Shown in pieces: positions 34,539 to 42,469 of a stretch of 64,000 nucleotides of DNA (within the stretch, counting starts at the first letter, position 1; the number at the start of each line of letters is the position of its first letter). Position numbers and translations under genes: made by a program. The notes below the pieces were generated by a model, which searched no databases, was not told the origin of the DNA, and worked only from the letters and a program-made list of their open reading frames with translations. The DNA comes from CAVQFD01 sp963724695. Its GTDB lineage: Bacteria; Acidobacteriota; Vicinamibacteria; Vicinamibacterales; CAVVIG01. The DNA is taken from NCBI GenBank assembly GCA_963724695.1, contig CAVRVW010000011.1, positions 186,001-250,000 of the forward strand, given 5' to 3'.

Positions 34539-36746
34539 CTATCTGGCGATCAAGTACACACCGACGAACAGAAAGACCCCGACCAGCATCAGCAGGGCGT
34601 AGTTCTGGACGAGCCCCGTCTGGAACCGCCGGAACCAGTAGCTGGCCTCGGTCGTCGTCCAGCCCACGCTGTTCACCGCACCGTCGACGACGGTCCGGTC
34701 GGTCAATCCCGACAGCCAGGCGGCGAACATCGTGACCCAGCCAGTGCCGTTGACGGCGCCATCGACCACCGTCTTGTCCACCTGCCACAGCCCGCGGCCG
34801 CTGGCCATCGTGCCGGCAATGAACGTCGAGTTGTAGAGCTCGTCGACGTAGTACTTGTTCGAGAGCAGCTGGTGCGGCCCGGCGAACTGCTGCGCCAGCT
34901 GGTCGGAGATCTCCGGGCTGGTGACGTAGAACTTCCAGGCGAGGCCAATGCCCAGAAGGGCGATGAGCACCGAGAAGACCATGAGGCCGATCTCGAAGGC
35001 GGCCGAAGGGTGCTCCGCGGCGTGTCCGCCCTCGGCCGCATGCTCGGCCGTCTCCCCGGGCGCCGCTGCCGTGGGCTCGGCCGCGTGTTCGGCAGATGCC
35101 GCGTGGCTGGCGGTGAAGCTCGGCTCGAGGAAGTGTTCGATCGCGTTGCCGCCGCCGAGCGCCGCGGGGATGCCGAAAAAGCCCACAACCACCGCGCCTG
35201 CGGCGAGCGCCATCAGCGGATAGGTCATCGGCGTCGGCGACTCGTGGGGCCCGTGCCACGCACCGTGCCCATGGTCATCACCATGCGCCTTCGCATCATG
35301 ACCGTGCGCGTCATGAGCGGTGTCGTGATCGTGCCCACCAGACCCACCCGACCCACCTGACCACGCCGGTCCACGATAGGGCCCGAAGAAGGTCATGGTC
35401 ATCAATCGGAACATGTAGAAAGCGGTCATCAGCGCGGTCACGACCGCGAGAGACCAGAGCACGCGGTGTGAGATGAACGTCTTGAAGAGGATCTCGTCCT
35501 TGCTGAAGAAGCCGGCCAGCGGCGGAATGCCCGCAATGGCCAGCGTGCCGATCATCATCGTCGCGTACGTGACCGGGAGGTATTTCTTCAGGCCGCCCAT
35601 GCGGCGCATGTCCTGCTCGCCGCCCATCGCGTGGATGACCGAGCCGCTGCCGAGGAAGAGCAGCGCCTTGAAGAAGGCGTGCGTCATCAGGTGGAAGGCG
35701 CCGGCCGCGTACGCGCCGACGCCCATGGCGGTGAACATGTACCCGAGCTGCGACACGGTCGAGTACGCGAGCACGCGCTTGATGTCGTACTGCACGAGGC
35801 CAATCGACGCGGCCATGAGCGCCGTCAGCACGCCGACAATCGCGACGATCTCGAGCACCATCGGCGCGTGCGAGAAGAGCACGGCGTTCCGGCCGACCAT
35901 GTACACGCCAGCGGTCACCATGGTGGCGGCGTGGATGAGCGCCGACACGGGCGTCGGGCCTTCCATCGCGTCCGGCAGCCAGACGTACAGGGGAATCTGG
36001 GCGCTCTTGCCGGTCGCGCCGACAAAGAGCAGCAGGCAGATCACCGACAGCACGCCGAAGCTGGCCGTCTCGACCGGCATCGCGGCGGCGGCGTCCTGCA
36101 CCGCGCGGAAGTCGAGCGTCCCGAAGGTCGCGAAAATCAGGAACACGCCGAGCACGAAGCCCCAGTCGCCGACGCGGTTCGTGATGAAGGCCTTCTTGCC
36201 CGCGTCGCCCGCCGACTTCTTCTCGTACCAGTAGCCGATGAGCAGGTACGAGCAGAGGCCCACGCCCTCCCAGCCCACGAACATCACCAGGAAGTTGTTC
36301 CCCAGGACGAGCATGAGCATGAAGAAGCAGAAGAGGTTCAGGTAGCAGAAGAACCTGGCGTAGCCGCCTCGCGGCTCGTCGTGCATGTACGCGGTCGAGT
36401 AGACGTGGATCAGCGTGCCGATGCCGGTGACGACGAGAATCATCATCCCGGAGAGCGGGTCGAGCCGGAACCCCCACGGAATCTGGAAGCTGCCGATTGT
36501 GCCGTCCGACAGCTGCAGCGGGATCGACGGGATCCACGTCATCACCGTGACGTCGTGCGCCCGCGCGTCGGCCGGCAGGCCGAGCAGCTGGAAGAACGCC
36601 ACGACCGACAGGCCGAGCGCCGCCGTCATCATCGCGCACGCCACCGCGCCGGCCGCCTGCCGCGAGAACGCACGGATCCCGAAGAGGCCGTTGATGGCGG
36701 CCCCGAGTCCCGGCAACAGAGGAATCAACCAGATGTATTCCAACAA
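34539..36746 (-). CDS. nuoL: NADH-quinone oxidoreductase subunit L with His-rich insertion
   Basis: Distal antiporter-like subunit of complex I with the long lateral helix. Typical blocks are WEGVGLCSYLLIGYWYE, GKSAQIPLYVWLPDAMEGPT, DIKRVLAYSTVSQLGYM and IAGIPPLAGFFSKDEIL. At 735 residues it is longer than usual. Residues about 460-500 hold an insertion: GSGGSGGHDHDTAHDAHGHD followed by more His/Asp/Gly. A second Ala/Glu/His-rich stretch (EHAAEPTAAAPGETAEHAAE) lies near 555. The Gly-Ser part is written in the same DNA words as the intergenic arrays at 17690 and 28648. Start is a TTG (two in tandem, 36746/36743) after GAGAGGG. Confidence 0.94.
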   Translation of the reverse strand: MLEYIWLIPLLPGLGAAINGLFGIRAFSRQAAGAVACAMMTAALGLSVVAFFQLLGLPADARAHDVTVMTWIPSIPLQLSDGTIGSFQIPWGFRLDPLSGMMILVVTGIGTLIHVYSTAYMHDEPRGGYARFFCYLNLFCFFMLMLVLGNNFLVMFVGWEGVGLCSYLLIGYWYEKKSAGDAGKKAFITNRVGDWGFVLGVFLIFATFGTLDFRAVQDAAAAMPVETASFGVLSVICLLLFVGATGKSAQIPLYVWLPDAMEGPTPVSALIHAATMVTAGVYMVGRNAVLFSHAPMVLEIVAIVGVLTALMAASIGLVQYDIKRVLAYSTVSQLGYMFTAMGVGAYAAGAFHLMTHAFFKALLFLGSGSVIHAMGGEQDMRRMGGLKKYLPVTYATMMIGTLAIAGIPPLAGFFSKDEILFKTFISHRVLWSLAVVTALMTAFYMFRLMTMTFFGPYRGPAWSGGSGGSGGHDHDTAHDAHGHDAKAHGDDHGHGAWHGPHESPTPMTYPLMALAAGAVVVGFFGIPAALGGGNAIEHFLEPSFTASHAASAEHAAEPTAAAPGETAEHAAEGGHAAEHPSAAFEIGLMVFSVLIALLGIGLAWKFYVTSPEISDQLAQQFAGPHQLLSNKYYVDELYNSTFIAGTMASGRGLWQVDKTVVDGAVNGTGWVTMFAAWLSGLTDRTVVDGAVNSVGWTTTEASYWFRRFQTGLVQNYALLMLVGVFLFVGVYLIAR

Positions 36747-36751
36747 ACCCT

Positions 36752-36858
36752 CTCGAGATGGCTCAGGGCTTATGGCTCAGGGCATCGTCACGCCCGGCAC
36801 AGCGTGAGCCGTAAGCCTAAAGTCCTAAAGTCCTAAGTCCTAAGTCCTAAGTCCTCAG
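36752..36858. repeat. intergenic word repeat: GGCTCAGGGCTTAT then AAGTCCTAAGTCCTA
   Basis: Between nuoL and nuoK. Two GGCTCAGGG words, a GCC-rich centre, then five tandem TAAGTCC units. The left words and AGCC/AAGCC of the right part are partly complementary. Confidence 0.75.
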
Positions 36859-36862
36859 CCGG

Positions 36863-37165
36863 TCACCATCTCATCAAATTCATTTCGTCGATGTTGACGG
36901 TTTCCTTGTTCCGGTAAAACGCCAGGATGATCCCCAGGCCGACGGCGGCTTCGGCCGCGGCCACCGCAATCACGAACACCGCGAAGACCTGACCGATCAC
37001 GTTCTGCAGCTGGGCCGAGAAGGCGATCAGGTTGATGTTGACCGCGTTCAGAATCAGCTCGATCGACATGAAGATGATGATGATGTTCCGGCGCGTCAGC
37101 ACGCCGACGACGCCAATCATGAAGAGCGCCGCGGACAGGAGCATGTAGTGGGTTGGAGTAATCAT
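36863..37165 (-). CDS. nuoK: NADH-quinone oxidoreductase subunit K
   Basis: Three-helix subunit of 100 residues. Key acidic residues of the E-channel are present in FMSIELILNAVNINLIAF and VAAAEAAVGLGIILAFYR. The end NIDEMNLMRW is typical. The ATG at 37165 follows AGGGATC. Confidence 0.95.
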   Translation of the reverse strand: MITPTHYMLLSAALFMIGVVGVLTRRNIIIIFMSIELILNAVNINLIAFSAQLQNVIGQVFAVFVIAVAAAEAAVGLGIILAFYRNKETVNIDEMNLMRW

Positions 37166-37167
37166 GA

Positions 37168-37296
37168 TCCCTGAATTGCTGATTGCTGATTGCTAAATGC
37201 TGACTGGATCTGGGCTGGTTGGAGCCTGAGTTCGGCAAGCGCGACTTCACATGGCACGCCGCCCTTAATTAGCACTCCGCAATTAGCAATCAGCAC
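37168..37296. repeat. intergenic word repeat: TGATTGCTGATTGCT and its complement
   Basis: Between nuoK and nuoJ. CTGATTGCTGATTGCTAAATG at the left is answered by AATTAGCAATCAGCA at the right across about 75 bp, so a hairpin is possible inside the operon. It is AT-richer than its surroundings. Confidence 0.75.
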
Positions 37297-37298
37297 TC

Positions 37299-37817
37299 TC
37301 ATAGCTCTCGTTTCGCCAACACGATGGCTCCAATCATGGCGACAAGGAGCAGCATCGAGGCGATCTCGAAGGGGATCAGGTAGCTCGTGTAGAGCATCCA
37401 GCCCACCTGCTCCGTGTTGCCGGTGATCGAAGCGGGCAGGCCGGCCGTGCTGCCCACTGCGGGCGCCGGCGCGACGTAGCCCCACGCCGAGATGAGCGCC
37501 AGCTCGCCGAGCACGGCGGCCGACAGCCAGAATCCGAGCTGGCCTCGCCGGTTGGGATCGACATGGACCTCGGCCGGCCGCTTCAGGTTCACCAGCATGA
37601 CGACGAACAGGTACAGGACGACGATGCCCCCGGCGTACACCAGGATCTGAATCGCCGCGAGGAACTGGGCGCCGAGCATCACATAGAGCGCCGCCACGAA
37701 GAGGAAGTCGAGCACGAGGAACAGGACGCTGTGCACCGTGTCCTTCGTCGTGACCACGAGCACGGCGAAGCCCAGGATGAAGGCCGCCAGCGTGTAGAAC
37801 GCGATCGCTTCGCCCAT
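37299..37817 (-). CDS. nuoJ: NADH-quinone oxidoreductase subunit J
   Basis: Five-helix subunit of 172 residues: LAAFILGFAVLVVTTKDTVH, LVLDFLFVAALYVMLGAQFL, IQILVYAGGIVVLYLFVVML (the helix with the pi-bulge Tyr/Gly region) and IASMLLLVAMIGAIVLAKRE. The ATG at 37817 directly follows the nuoH stop, where nuoI would normally lie. Confidence 0.95.
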   Translation of the reverse strand: MGEAIAFYTLAAFILGFAVLVVTTKDTVHSVLFLVLDFLFVAALYVMLGAQFLAAIQILVYAGGIVVLYLFVVMLVNLKRPAEVHVDPNRRGQLGFWLSAAVLGELALISAWGYVAPAPAVGSTAGLPASITGNTEQVGWMLYTSYLIPFEIASMLLLVAMIGAIVLAKREL

Positions 37818-38843
37818 CTACCCCACCAGCACTTTGATGGTGGCCGTCACCATCAGGTTCACGATGGCGAGGGGGATGAGCACCTTCCACCCGAGCCGCA
37901 TCAACTGATCGTACCGATACCTCGGCAGCGTCGCCCGGATCCAGACGAAGACGTAGAGGAACACGAACGACTTGATGAGGAACCAGGTCCAGGCCGGGAT
38001 GATGTCGAGAAACGACAGCGCGGCCACGCCCGGAAACGGCCGCAGCCAGCCGCCGAGGAACAACGTCGTCGCCACCGACGAGACGACGATCATGTTGGCG
38101 TACTCCGCCAGGAAGAACAGCGCGAACCGCATGCCGCTGTACTCCGTGTGGAACCCGCCCGTCAGCTCCTGCTCCGCTTCGGGCAGGTCGAACGGCGCCC
38201 GGTTGGTCTCTGCCAGGCTGCCGATGAAGAAGATGCCGAAGGCCAGCGGCTGTGCGAAGAGGTACCACAGACCGGCCGCTTCCTGCGCTCGCACGATCGA
38301 GACCATGCTGAGGGAGCCGGCCATCAGGATGACGCTGACCAGCGTGAGCGTGACAGCCACCTCGTAGCTGATGAGCTGCGCGGACGCGCGCAGGCTCGCC
38401 AGGAGCGGGAACTTGCTGTTCGACGCATAGCCCGCGAGGATGATGCCGTAGACGCCGACCGACGCCACCGAGACGATGTAGAGAAGCCCGACGTTGATGT
38501 CGGTGATGTAGAGCGTCACTTGCCGGCCGAAGAGCGTGACCTCGGGGCCGAACGGAATGACCGCGTAGACGATGAGCGCGGGAACCATCGAGATGATCGG
38601 CGCCGCCGTGAAGACCCACTTGTCCGCGCGGACCGGCGTGATGTCTTCCTTGATCATCAGCTTCACGGCATCAGCCACCGGCTGCAGGATGCCGTAAGGC
38701 CCGACGCGCATGGGCCCGAGGCGCGACTGTGCCCAGGCGATGACCTTTCGCTCGAGCAGCACCATGTAGGTGACCGACACGAGCGTCGCGTTCAGCACGA
38801 TCACGATCTTCAGAAGCGGAATGACGAAGTTGTCGACCATCAC
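37818..38843 (-). CDS. nuoH: NADH-quinone oxidoreductase subunit H
   Basis: Quinone-chamber membrane subunit, 341 residues. Family blocks are VLLERKVIAWAQSRLGPMRV, PYGILQPVADAVKLMIKEDI, SLAETNRAPFDLPEAEQELT (acidic loop) and IRATLPRYRYDQLMRLGWKV. The ATG at 38843 is separated from nuoD by a word-repeat array. All functional residues I can check are in place. Confidence 0.96.
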   Translation of the reverse strand: MMVDNFVIPLLKIVIVLNATLVSVTYMVLLERKVIAWAQSRLGPMRVGPYGILQPVADAVKLMIKEDITPVRADKWVFTAAPIISMVPALIVYAVIPFGPEVTLFGRQVTLYITDINVGLLYIVSVASVGVYGIILAGYASNSKFPLLASLRASAQLISYEVAVTLTLVSVILMAGSLSMVSIVRAQEAAGLWYLFAQPLAFGIFFIGSLAETNRAPFDLPEAEQELTGGFHTEYSGMRFALFFLAEYANMIVVSSVATTLFLGGWLRPFPGVAALSFLDIIPAWTWFLIKSFVFLYVFVWIRATLPRYRYDQLMRLGWKVLIPLAIVNLMVTATIKVLVG

Positions 38844-38844
38844 T

Positions 38845-39024
38845 GGTCCTTGGTCCTTTGGCCCTGGGCCTTGGTTCGGCCTTGGTCCCTGGTCGGTCCT
38901 GGGTCCTTAGGCGGTCCTGGGTCCTTAGGCGGTCCTTGGTCGCACCTGATCTGTCCAAGGCCCAAGGCCGAAGGACGGCCAAGGACCAGGGACGAACCAG
39001 GAACCAAGAACCAAGGCCCAAGGA
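38845..39024. repeat. intergenic word repeat: CCTTGGTCCTTTGGCCC then its complement
   Basis: Located between nuoD and nuoH inside the operon. Left: GGTCCTTGGTCCTTTGGCCC and GGTCCTGGGTCCTTAGGC twice; right: CCAAGGCCCAAGGCCGAAGG and GGAACCAAGAACCAAGG. The halves are mutually complementary, and the vocabulary matches 27585-27755. Confidence 0.8.
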
Positions 39025-39027
39025 CCG

Positions 39028-40170
39028 TCAACGATCCACCTCTCCCAGGACGACATCCAGCGAGCCGATGAGGGCGACGACGTCCGCAATCAGGTGCCCG
39101 CGGGCCATCTGCCTGAGTCCCTGCAGGTTGCAGAACGAGGGCGGCCGCACGCGGAACCGGTACGGGTTCGTGGACTTGCCGTCGCTCACGATGAAGTAGC
39201 CGAGCTCGCCTTTGGGAGACTCGATCGCGTGATAGGTCTCCCCCGCCGGAGGCTTGATGAGACGGGGCACCTTGCCGACGATCGGACCATCGGGCAGGCC
39301 CTCGGTGGCCTGTCGAATGATTCGCAGGGACTGCCGGAATTCTTCGAGGCGGACCAGATAGCGATCGTAGGTGTCGCCGGCAGTTCCAATCGCCACGTCG
39401 AAGTCCATCTCGTCGTACGCGGCGTACGGCTCGTCCTTGCGGACGTCGCGGACCACGCCGGAACCCCGCAGCGGCGGGCCGCTCAAGCCGAGGTCGATCG
39501 CCTGGGCCGCGGACAGGATGCCGATGTTCTTGGTGCGCTCGAGCCAGATCCGATTGTGCGTCAGCAGCTCTTCGTACTCGCCCAGCTTGCCGTCCATGAT
39601 CTTGCAGAACTCGAGGACCTTCTTCGGCCAGCCGGGCGGGACCTCCTGGGGAAGGCCGCCGATGCGCATCGAGTTGTACGTCAGCCTTGCGCCGCAGAAC
39701 TCCTCGAAGAGATCCAGGATGAGCTCGCGCTCGCGAAAGGCGTAGAGGAACACCGTCATCGCGCCGATGTCCATGGCATGCGTGCCGAGCCACAGGCAAT
39801 GGCTGGCGATCCGCTGCAGTTCGCAGAGGATCGTGCGCACGTACCGCGCGCGACGCGGCACTTCGATCGCCATCATCTTCTCGACCGTCTCGCAGTAGCC
39901 GACGTTGCTCGTCGCGGCGGCCACGTAATCCATGCGGTCGGTCAGGAGGATGATCTGCGTCCAGTTCCGGTTCTCGCTGAGCTTCTCGATGCCCCGGTGC
40001 AGGTAGCCAATCACCACGTCGAGGTCGACGACCTTCTCGCCGTCGAGACGCAGCACCACCCGCAGCACGCCGTGCGTGCTCGGATGCTGCGGGCCCATGT
40101 TGATCACCAGCTCGTCGGTGTCGAACATCGCGCCGTGGTGGACAGTGGGGGTCGCCGTGGGGCTAGTCAA
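39028..40170 (-). CDS. nuoD: NADH-quinone oxidoreductase subunit D
   Basis: 49-kDa-type subunit lining the quinone site, 380 residues. Blocks: MGPQHPSTHGVLRVVLRLDG, IGYLHRGIEKLSENRNWTQI, DRMDYVAAATSNVGYCETVE, CGARLTYNSMRIGGL and the C-terminal LIADVVALIGSLDVVLGEVD. His in QHPSTHG and the conserved Asp/Tyr region are intact. The ATG at 40170 overlaps the end of nuoC by 8 nt. Confidence 0.96.
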   Translation of the reverse strand: MTSPTATPTVHHGAMFDTDELVINMGPQHPSTHGVLRVVLRLDGEKVVDLDVVIGYLHRGIEKLSENRNWTQIILLTDRMDYVAAATSNVGYCETVEKMMAIEVPRRARYVRTILCELQRIASHCLWLGTHAMDIGAMTVFLYAFRERELILDLFEEFCGARLTYNSMRIGGLPQEVPPGWPKKVLEFCKIMDGKLGEYEELLTHNRIWLERTKNIGILSAAQAIDLGLSGPPLRGSGVVRDVRKDEPYAAYDEMDFDVAIGTAGDTYDRYLVRLEEFRQSLRIIRQATEGLPDGPIVGKVPRLIKPPAGETYHAIESPKGELGYFIVSDGKSTNPYRFRVRPPSFCNLQGLRQMARGHLIADVVALIGSLDVVLGEVDR

Positions 40171-41024
40171 GATCAGCCTCGTCCCTGGACTGCTTCAGCT
40201 TCAACCAGTCGATGGGATTCTCCATCAGCAGCTCGCCAGGCCCTTCGAGCGGGTAGTCCTTGCGCTGCGGGAAGCCCTGCCAGTCGTCAGGCATGAGAAT
40301 CCGCCGGAGATCCGGGTGGCCGGTGAACTCGATCCCGAACATGTCGAACACTTCCCGCTCGAGCCAGTTCGACGAGGGCCACACAGGCGTCACGGATGCG
40401 ATGGGCTGCTTGTCGGCGACGAGCGCCTTCACGCGAAGGCGGTGCCGATGCCGGATCGAGTACAGGCAGTAGACCACGTCGAACCGCTCGGCACGCGGCG
40501 GCCAGTCGGTCGCAGTCACGTCCGAGCAGAGATCGAAGGCGGCTTCCGGCGCTTCGCGCAGGTACTTCGCGACCTCGAGGATCCGTGCGGCGGGCACGAC
40601 GACCGTCCAGTCGCCGACCCAATAGCTGACGTGCGTGACCGTTCCTGGGAACGCCGCCTGAAGAGCCACGATGAAGCCAGGCAAGGGCTTGTCCGCCGGA
40701 GGCGGGGGCTCCACCGGGCCCGACGGAGGCGCCACTTTCGGGGGCTCGTGGGCCGCCGCGGGCTTGGCCGCAGCAGGCGGCTTCGGCGCGGCCGCGGCGG
40801 CAGGCTTCGGGGCCGCTGGTGCAGCTGCTGCCGGACCCGGCGGCGCCGGGGCAGGGGGGCGGCGCGGGCGGCACAGCGGCAGCGGGCGCCGTCCTTTGCG
40901 CAGGCCCTGCCTCCGCCTGTCCTGGCGAGGCGGCCACCGGCGTCGGCGAGGCAGGCGCAGCTTCCGCCGGCGCAGGAGCGTCTGGCGCGGTCGTGTCCTC
41001 GGGTTTCGGAGAATCGTCAGCCAT
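40163..41024 (-). CDS. nuoC: NADH-quinone oxidoreductase subunit C with Pro/Ala-rich N-terminus (one frameshift)
   Basis: 30-kDa-type subunit. The conserved part starts near LPGFIVALQAAFPGTVTHVS, and ends NWLEREVFDMFGIEFTGHPD, RILMPDDWQGFPQRKDYPLE, the family signature. Before it lies about 100 residues of Pro/Ala/Lys low complexity (PKPAAAAAPKPPAAAKPAAA). The ATG at 41024 (MADDSPKPEDTTAPD) abuts the nuoA stop; one indel near 40840-40860, in a CCGGGGCAGGGGGG run, separates the two frames of the linker. The linker may be a real disordered extension. nuoB, normally between A and C, is absent. Confidence 0.9.
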
Positions 41025-41381
41025 CTACACCCACTCGAGCGCGCCCTTCCTCCAGGCGTAGAAGTAGCCGACCACGAGGATAAAGATGAACACGGCCATC
41101 TCGATGAGCCCGAAAAGCATCAACTCGTCGAAGATGACCGCCCACGGAAACATGAACACGGTTTCCACGTCGAAGATGACAAACAGCATCGCCACCAGGT
41201 AGTAGCGGATGCTGTAGCGGTCGCGCGCATCGGTGGTCGGCTCGATGCCGCACTCGTACGGCTCGAGCTTCACCTTGTTGTACTTGCTCGGGTGAATGAG
41301 GCTCGTGAAGACCAGCGTGAAAACCGCGAATCCGGTCGCCACGACGACAAAAATCGCTATGGGAATGTACGCTGACGCCAT
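41025..41381 (-). CDS. nuoA: NADH-quinone oxidoreductase subunit A
   Basis: Three-helix subunit of 118 residues and first gene of the cluster. Family blocks: KLEPYECGIEPTTDARDRYS (with the conserved Cys loop), IRYYLVAMLFVIFDVETVFM and VFIFILVVGYFYAWRKGALE. The ATG at 41381 (MASAYIPIAIFVVVATGFAV) gives the normal length. No strong ribosome site is visible; an upstream in-frame start at 41471 would overlap the promoter and is rejected. Confidence 0.95.
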   Translation of the reverse strand: MASAYIPIAIFVVVATGFAVFTLVFTSLIHPSKYNKVKLEPYECGIEPTTDARDRYSIRYYLVAMLFVIFDVETVFMFPWAVIFDELMLFGLIEMAVFIFILVVGYFYAWRKGALEWV

Positions 41382-41442
41382 TGGAAGATTGAAGAACTCG
41401 CCGCGTTCTGGAAGCTCTTGCGGCCGCGAGAAAAGCGGTTGG

Positions 41443-41471
41443 TTTATAACATGCGACCTGAGGGGTGTCAA
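41443..41471 (-). promoter_or_regulatory. predicted strong promoter of the nuo cluster
   Basis: Minus strand: TTGACA (41471-41466), 17-nt spacer, TATAAA (41448-41443), giving a leader of about 55 nt to nuoA. It is near consensus and the best promoter in the window. Confidence 0.75.
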
Positions 41472-41539
41472 GAAACCGGCCGATCGACGCCTGTTTCCCG
41501 CAACCCACAGAAATCAAACAAGTTTGGTCGATTGCTCCC

Positions 41540-41569
41540 TTGACGCTCCTGAAAACCGGGACCTATACT
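41540..41569 (+). promoter_or_regulatory. predicted leaderless promoter of the VWFA pair
   Basis: TTGACG (41540-41545), 18-nt spacer, TATACT (41564-41569). The ATG lies 6 nt after the -10, exactly where transcription should start, and there is no ribosome site. It diverges from the nuo promoter 70 bp away. Confidence 0.65.
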
Positions 41570-41575
41570 GCAACC

Positions 41576-42469
41576 ATGACGAAGGCACGCAGGTTGGCAC
41601 TCCTCCTTCTCCTGGCGGGCCTCGCGACTGCCCCACTTCTTGCGCAGACCCAGCAGCGCTCGCTCTTCGCCAGCGTCCTCGACCAGCAGGGGGCGCCGGT
41701 CGACGCGGTCGACCCTTCGGACCTCATCCTGCGCGAAGACAAGACCCAGCGCGAGATCCTGCGCGTGGAGCCGAGCGACGAGCCGATGCAGATTGCCATC
41801 CTCGTCGACAACAGCGCGCCCGCCGAGCCGCTCATCCGCGACTTGCGCCAGGCCCTTCCCGCCTTCATCTCCGCCGTGCTGGCCGATCCCGAGGTGCGCG
41901 GCAAGCACCAGATGTCGATCGTCACGATGGCCGAGCGACCGACAATTAACACGAACTATTCCTCGGATGAAACCCTGCTCCTCAAGGGCGCGGGCCGTAT
42001 CTTCTCGATGTCCGGCAGCGGCACGTACCTGCTCGACGCCATCACGGAAGTGAGCCAGGGGATCGCCAAGCGCGGTCCCGTCCGTCCGGTCATCGTGGTG
42101 ATCACCGCAGAGGGGGCCGACCTGAGCTACCGGCAGTACCAGGAGGTGCTGAGCGCGCTGAAGGTGTCGGGCGCGCAGCTGCACGTCCTGACGGTCGGGT
42201 CGCCCCGCAACTTTGAGAACGACCGCAGCATCGTGATCGCACAGGGGCCGCGCGACTCCGGGGGCAGCTACGACAACATCCTGACGGGCATGGCCCTGAG
42301 CGGGCGGCTCAAACAGCTCGCCGCCGAGCTGACCGGACAGTGGCGGGTGACCTACGCCCGGCCGGAGACGCTCATCCCTCCGGACACGGTCACGGTTTCG
42401 GCAGCCAAGCCGGGCCTGACGGTTCGAGGCACGGCCGCCGTAGTCCCCCTCGCGAAGAAACGGCCATGA
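41576..42469 (+). CDS. exported VWFA-like protein with degenerate metal site
   Basis: 297 residues. A signal peptide (LALLLLLAGLATAPLLAQ) precedes the family N-terminus (RSLFASVLDQQGAPVDAVDP, DLILREDKTQREIL). The VWA strand reads MQIAILVDNSAPAEPLIRD, with DNSAP in place of DxSxS, so metal binding is unlikely. VIVVITAEGADLS and LSGRLKQLAAELTGQWRVTY complete the fold. The ATG at 41576 comes 6 nt after a TATACT box. The stop overlaps the next gene (ATGA), so a degenerate and a normal copy are made together, possibly as a heteromer. Confidence 0.82.
   Translation: MTKARRLALLLLLAGLATAPLLAQTQQRSLFASVLDQQGAPVDAVDPSDLILREDKTQREILRVEPSDEPMQIAILVDNSAPAEPLIRDLRQALPAFISAVLADPEVRGKHQMSIVTMAERPTINTNYSSDETLLLKGAGRIFSMSGSGTYLLDAITEVSQGIAKRGPVRPVIVVITAEGADLSYRQYQEVLSALKVSGAQLHVLTVGSPRNFENDRSIVIAQGPRDSGGSYDNILTGMALSGRLKQLAAELTGQWRVTYARPETLIPPDTVTVSAAKPGLTVRGTAAVVPLAKKRP

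Noticed and set aside
33154..35259. A 701-codon frame overlapping nuoM and nuoL
   Set aside because: Same-strand off-frame shadow with Arg/His-rich composition; it crosses the nuoM-nuoL boundary, which has good starts and stops.
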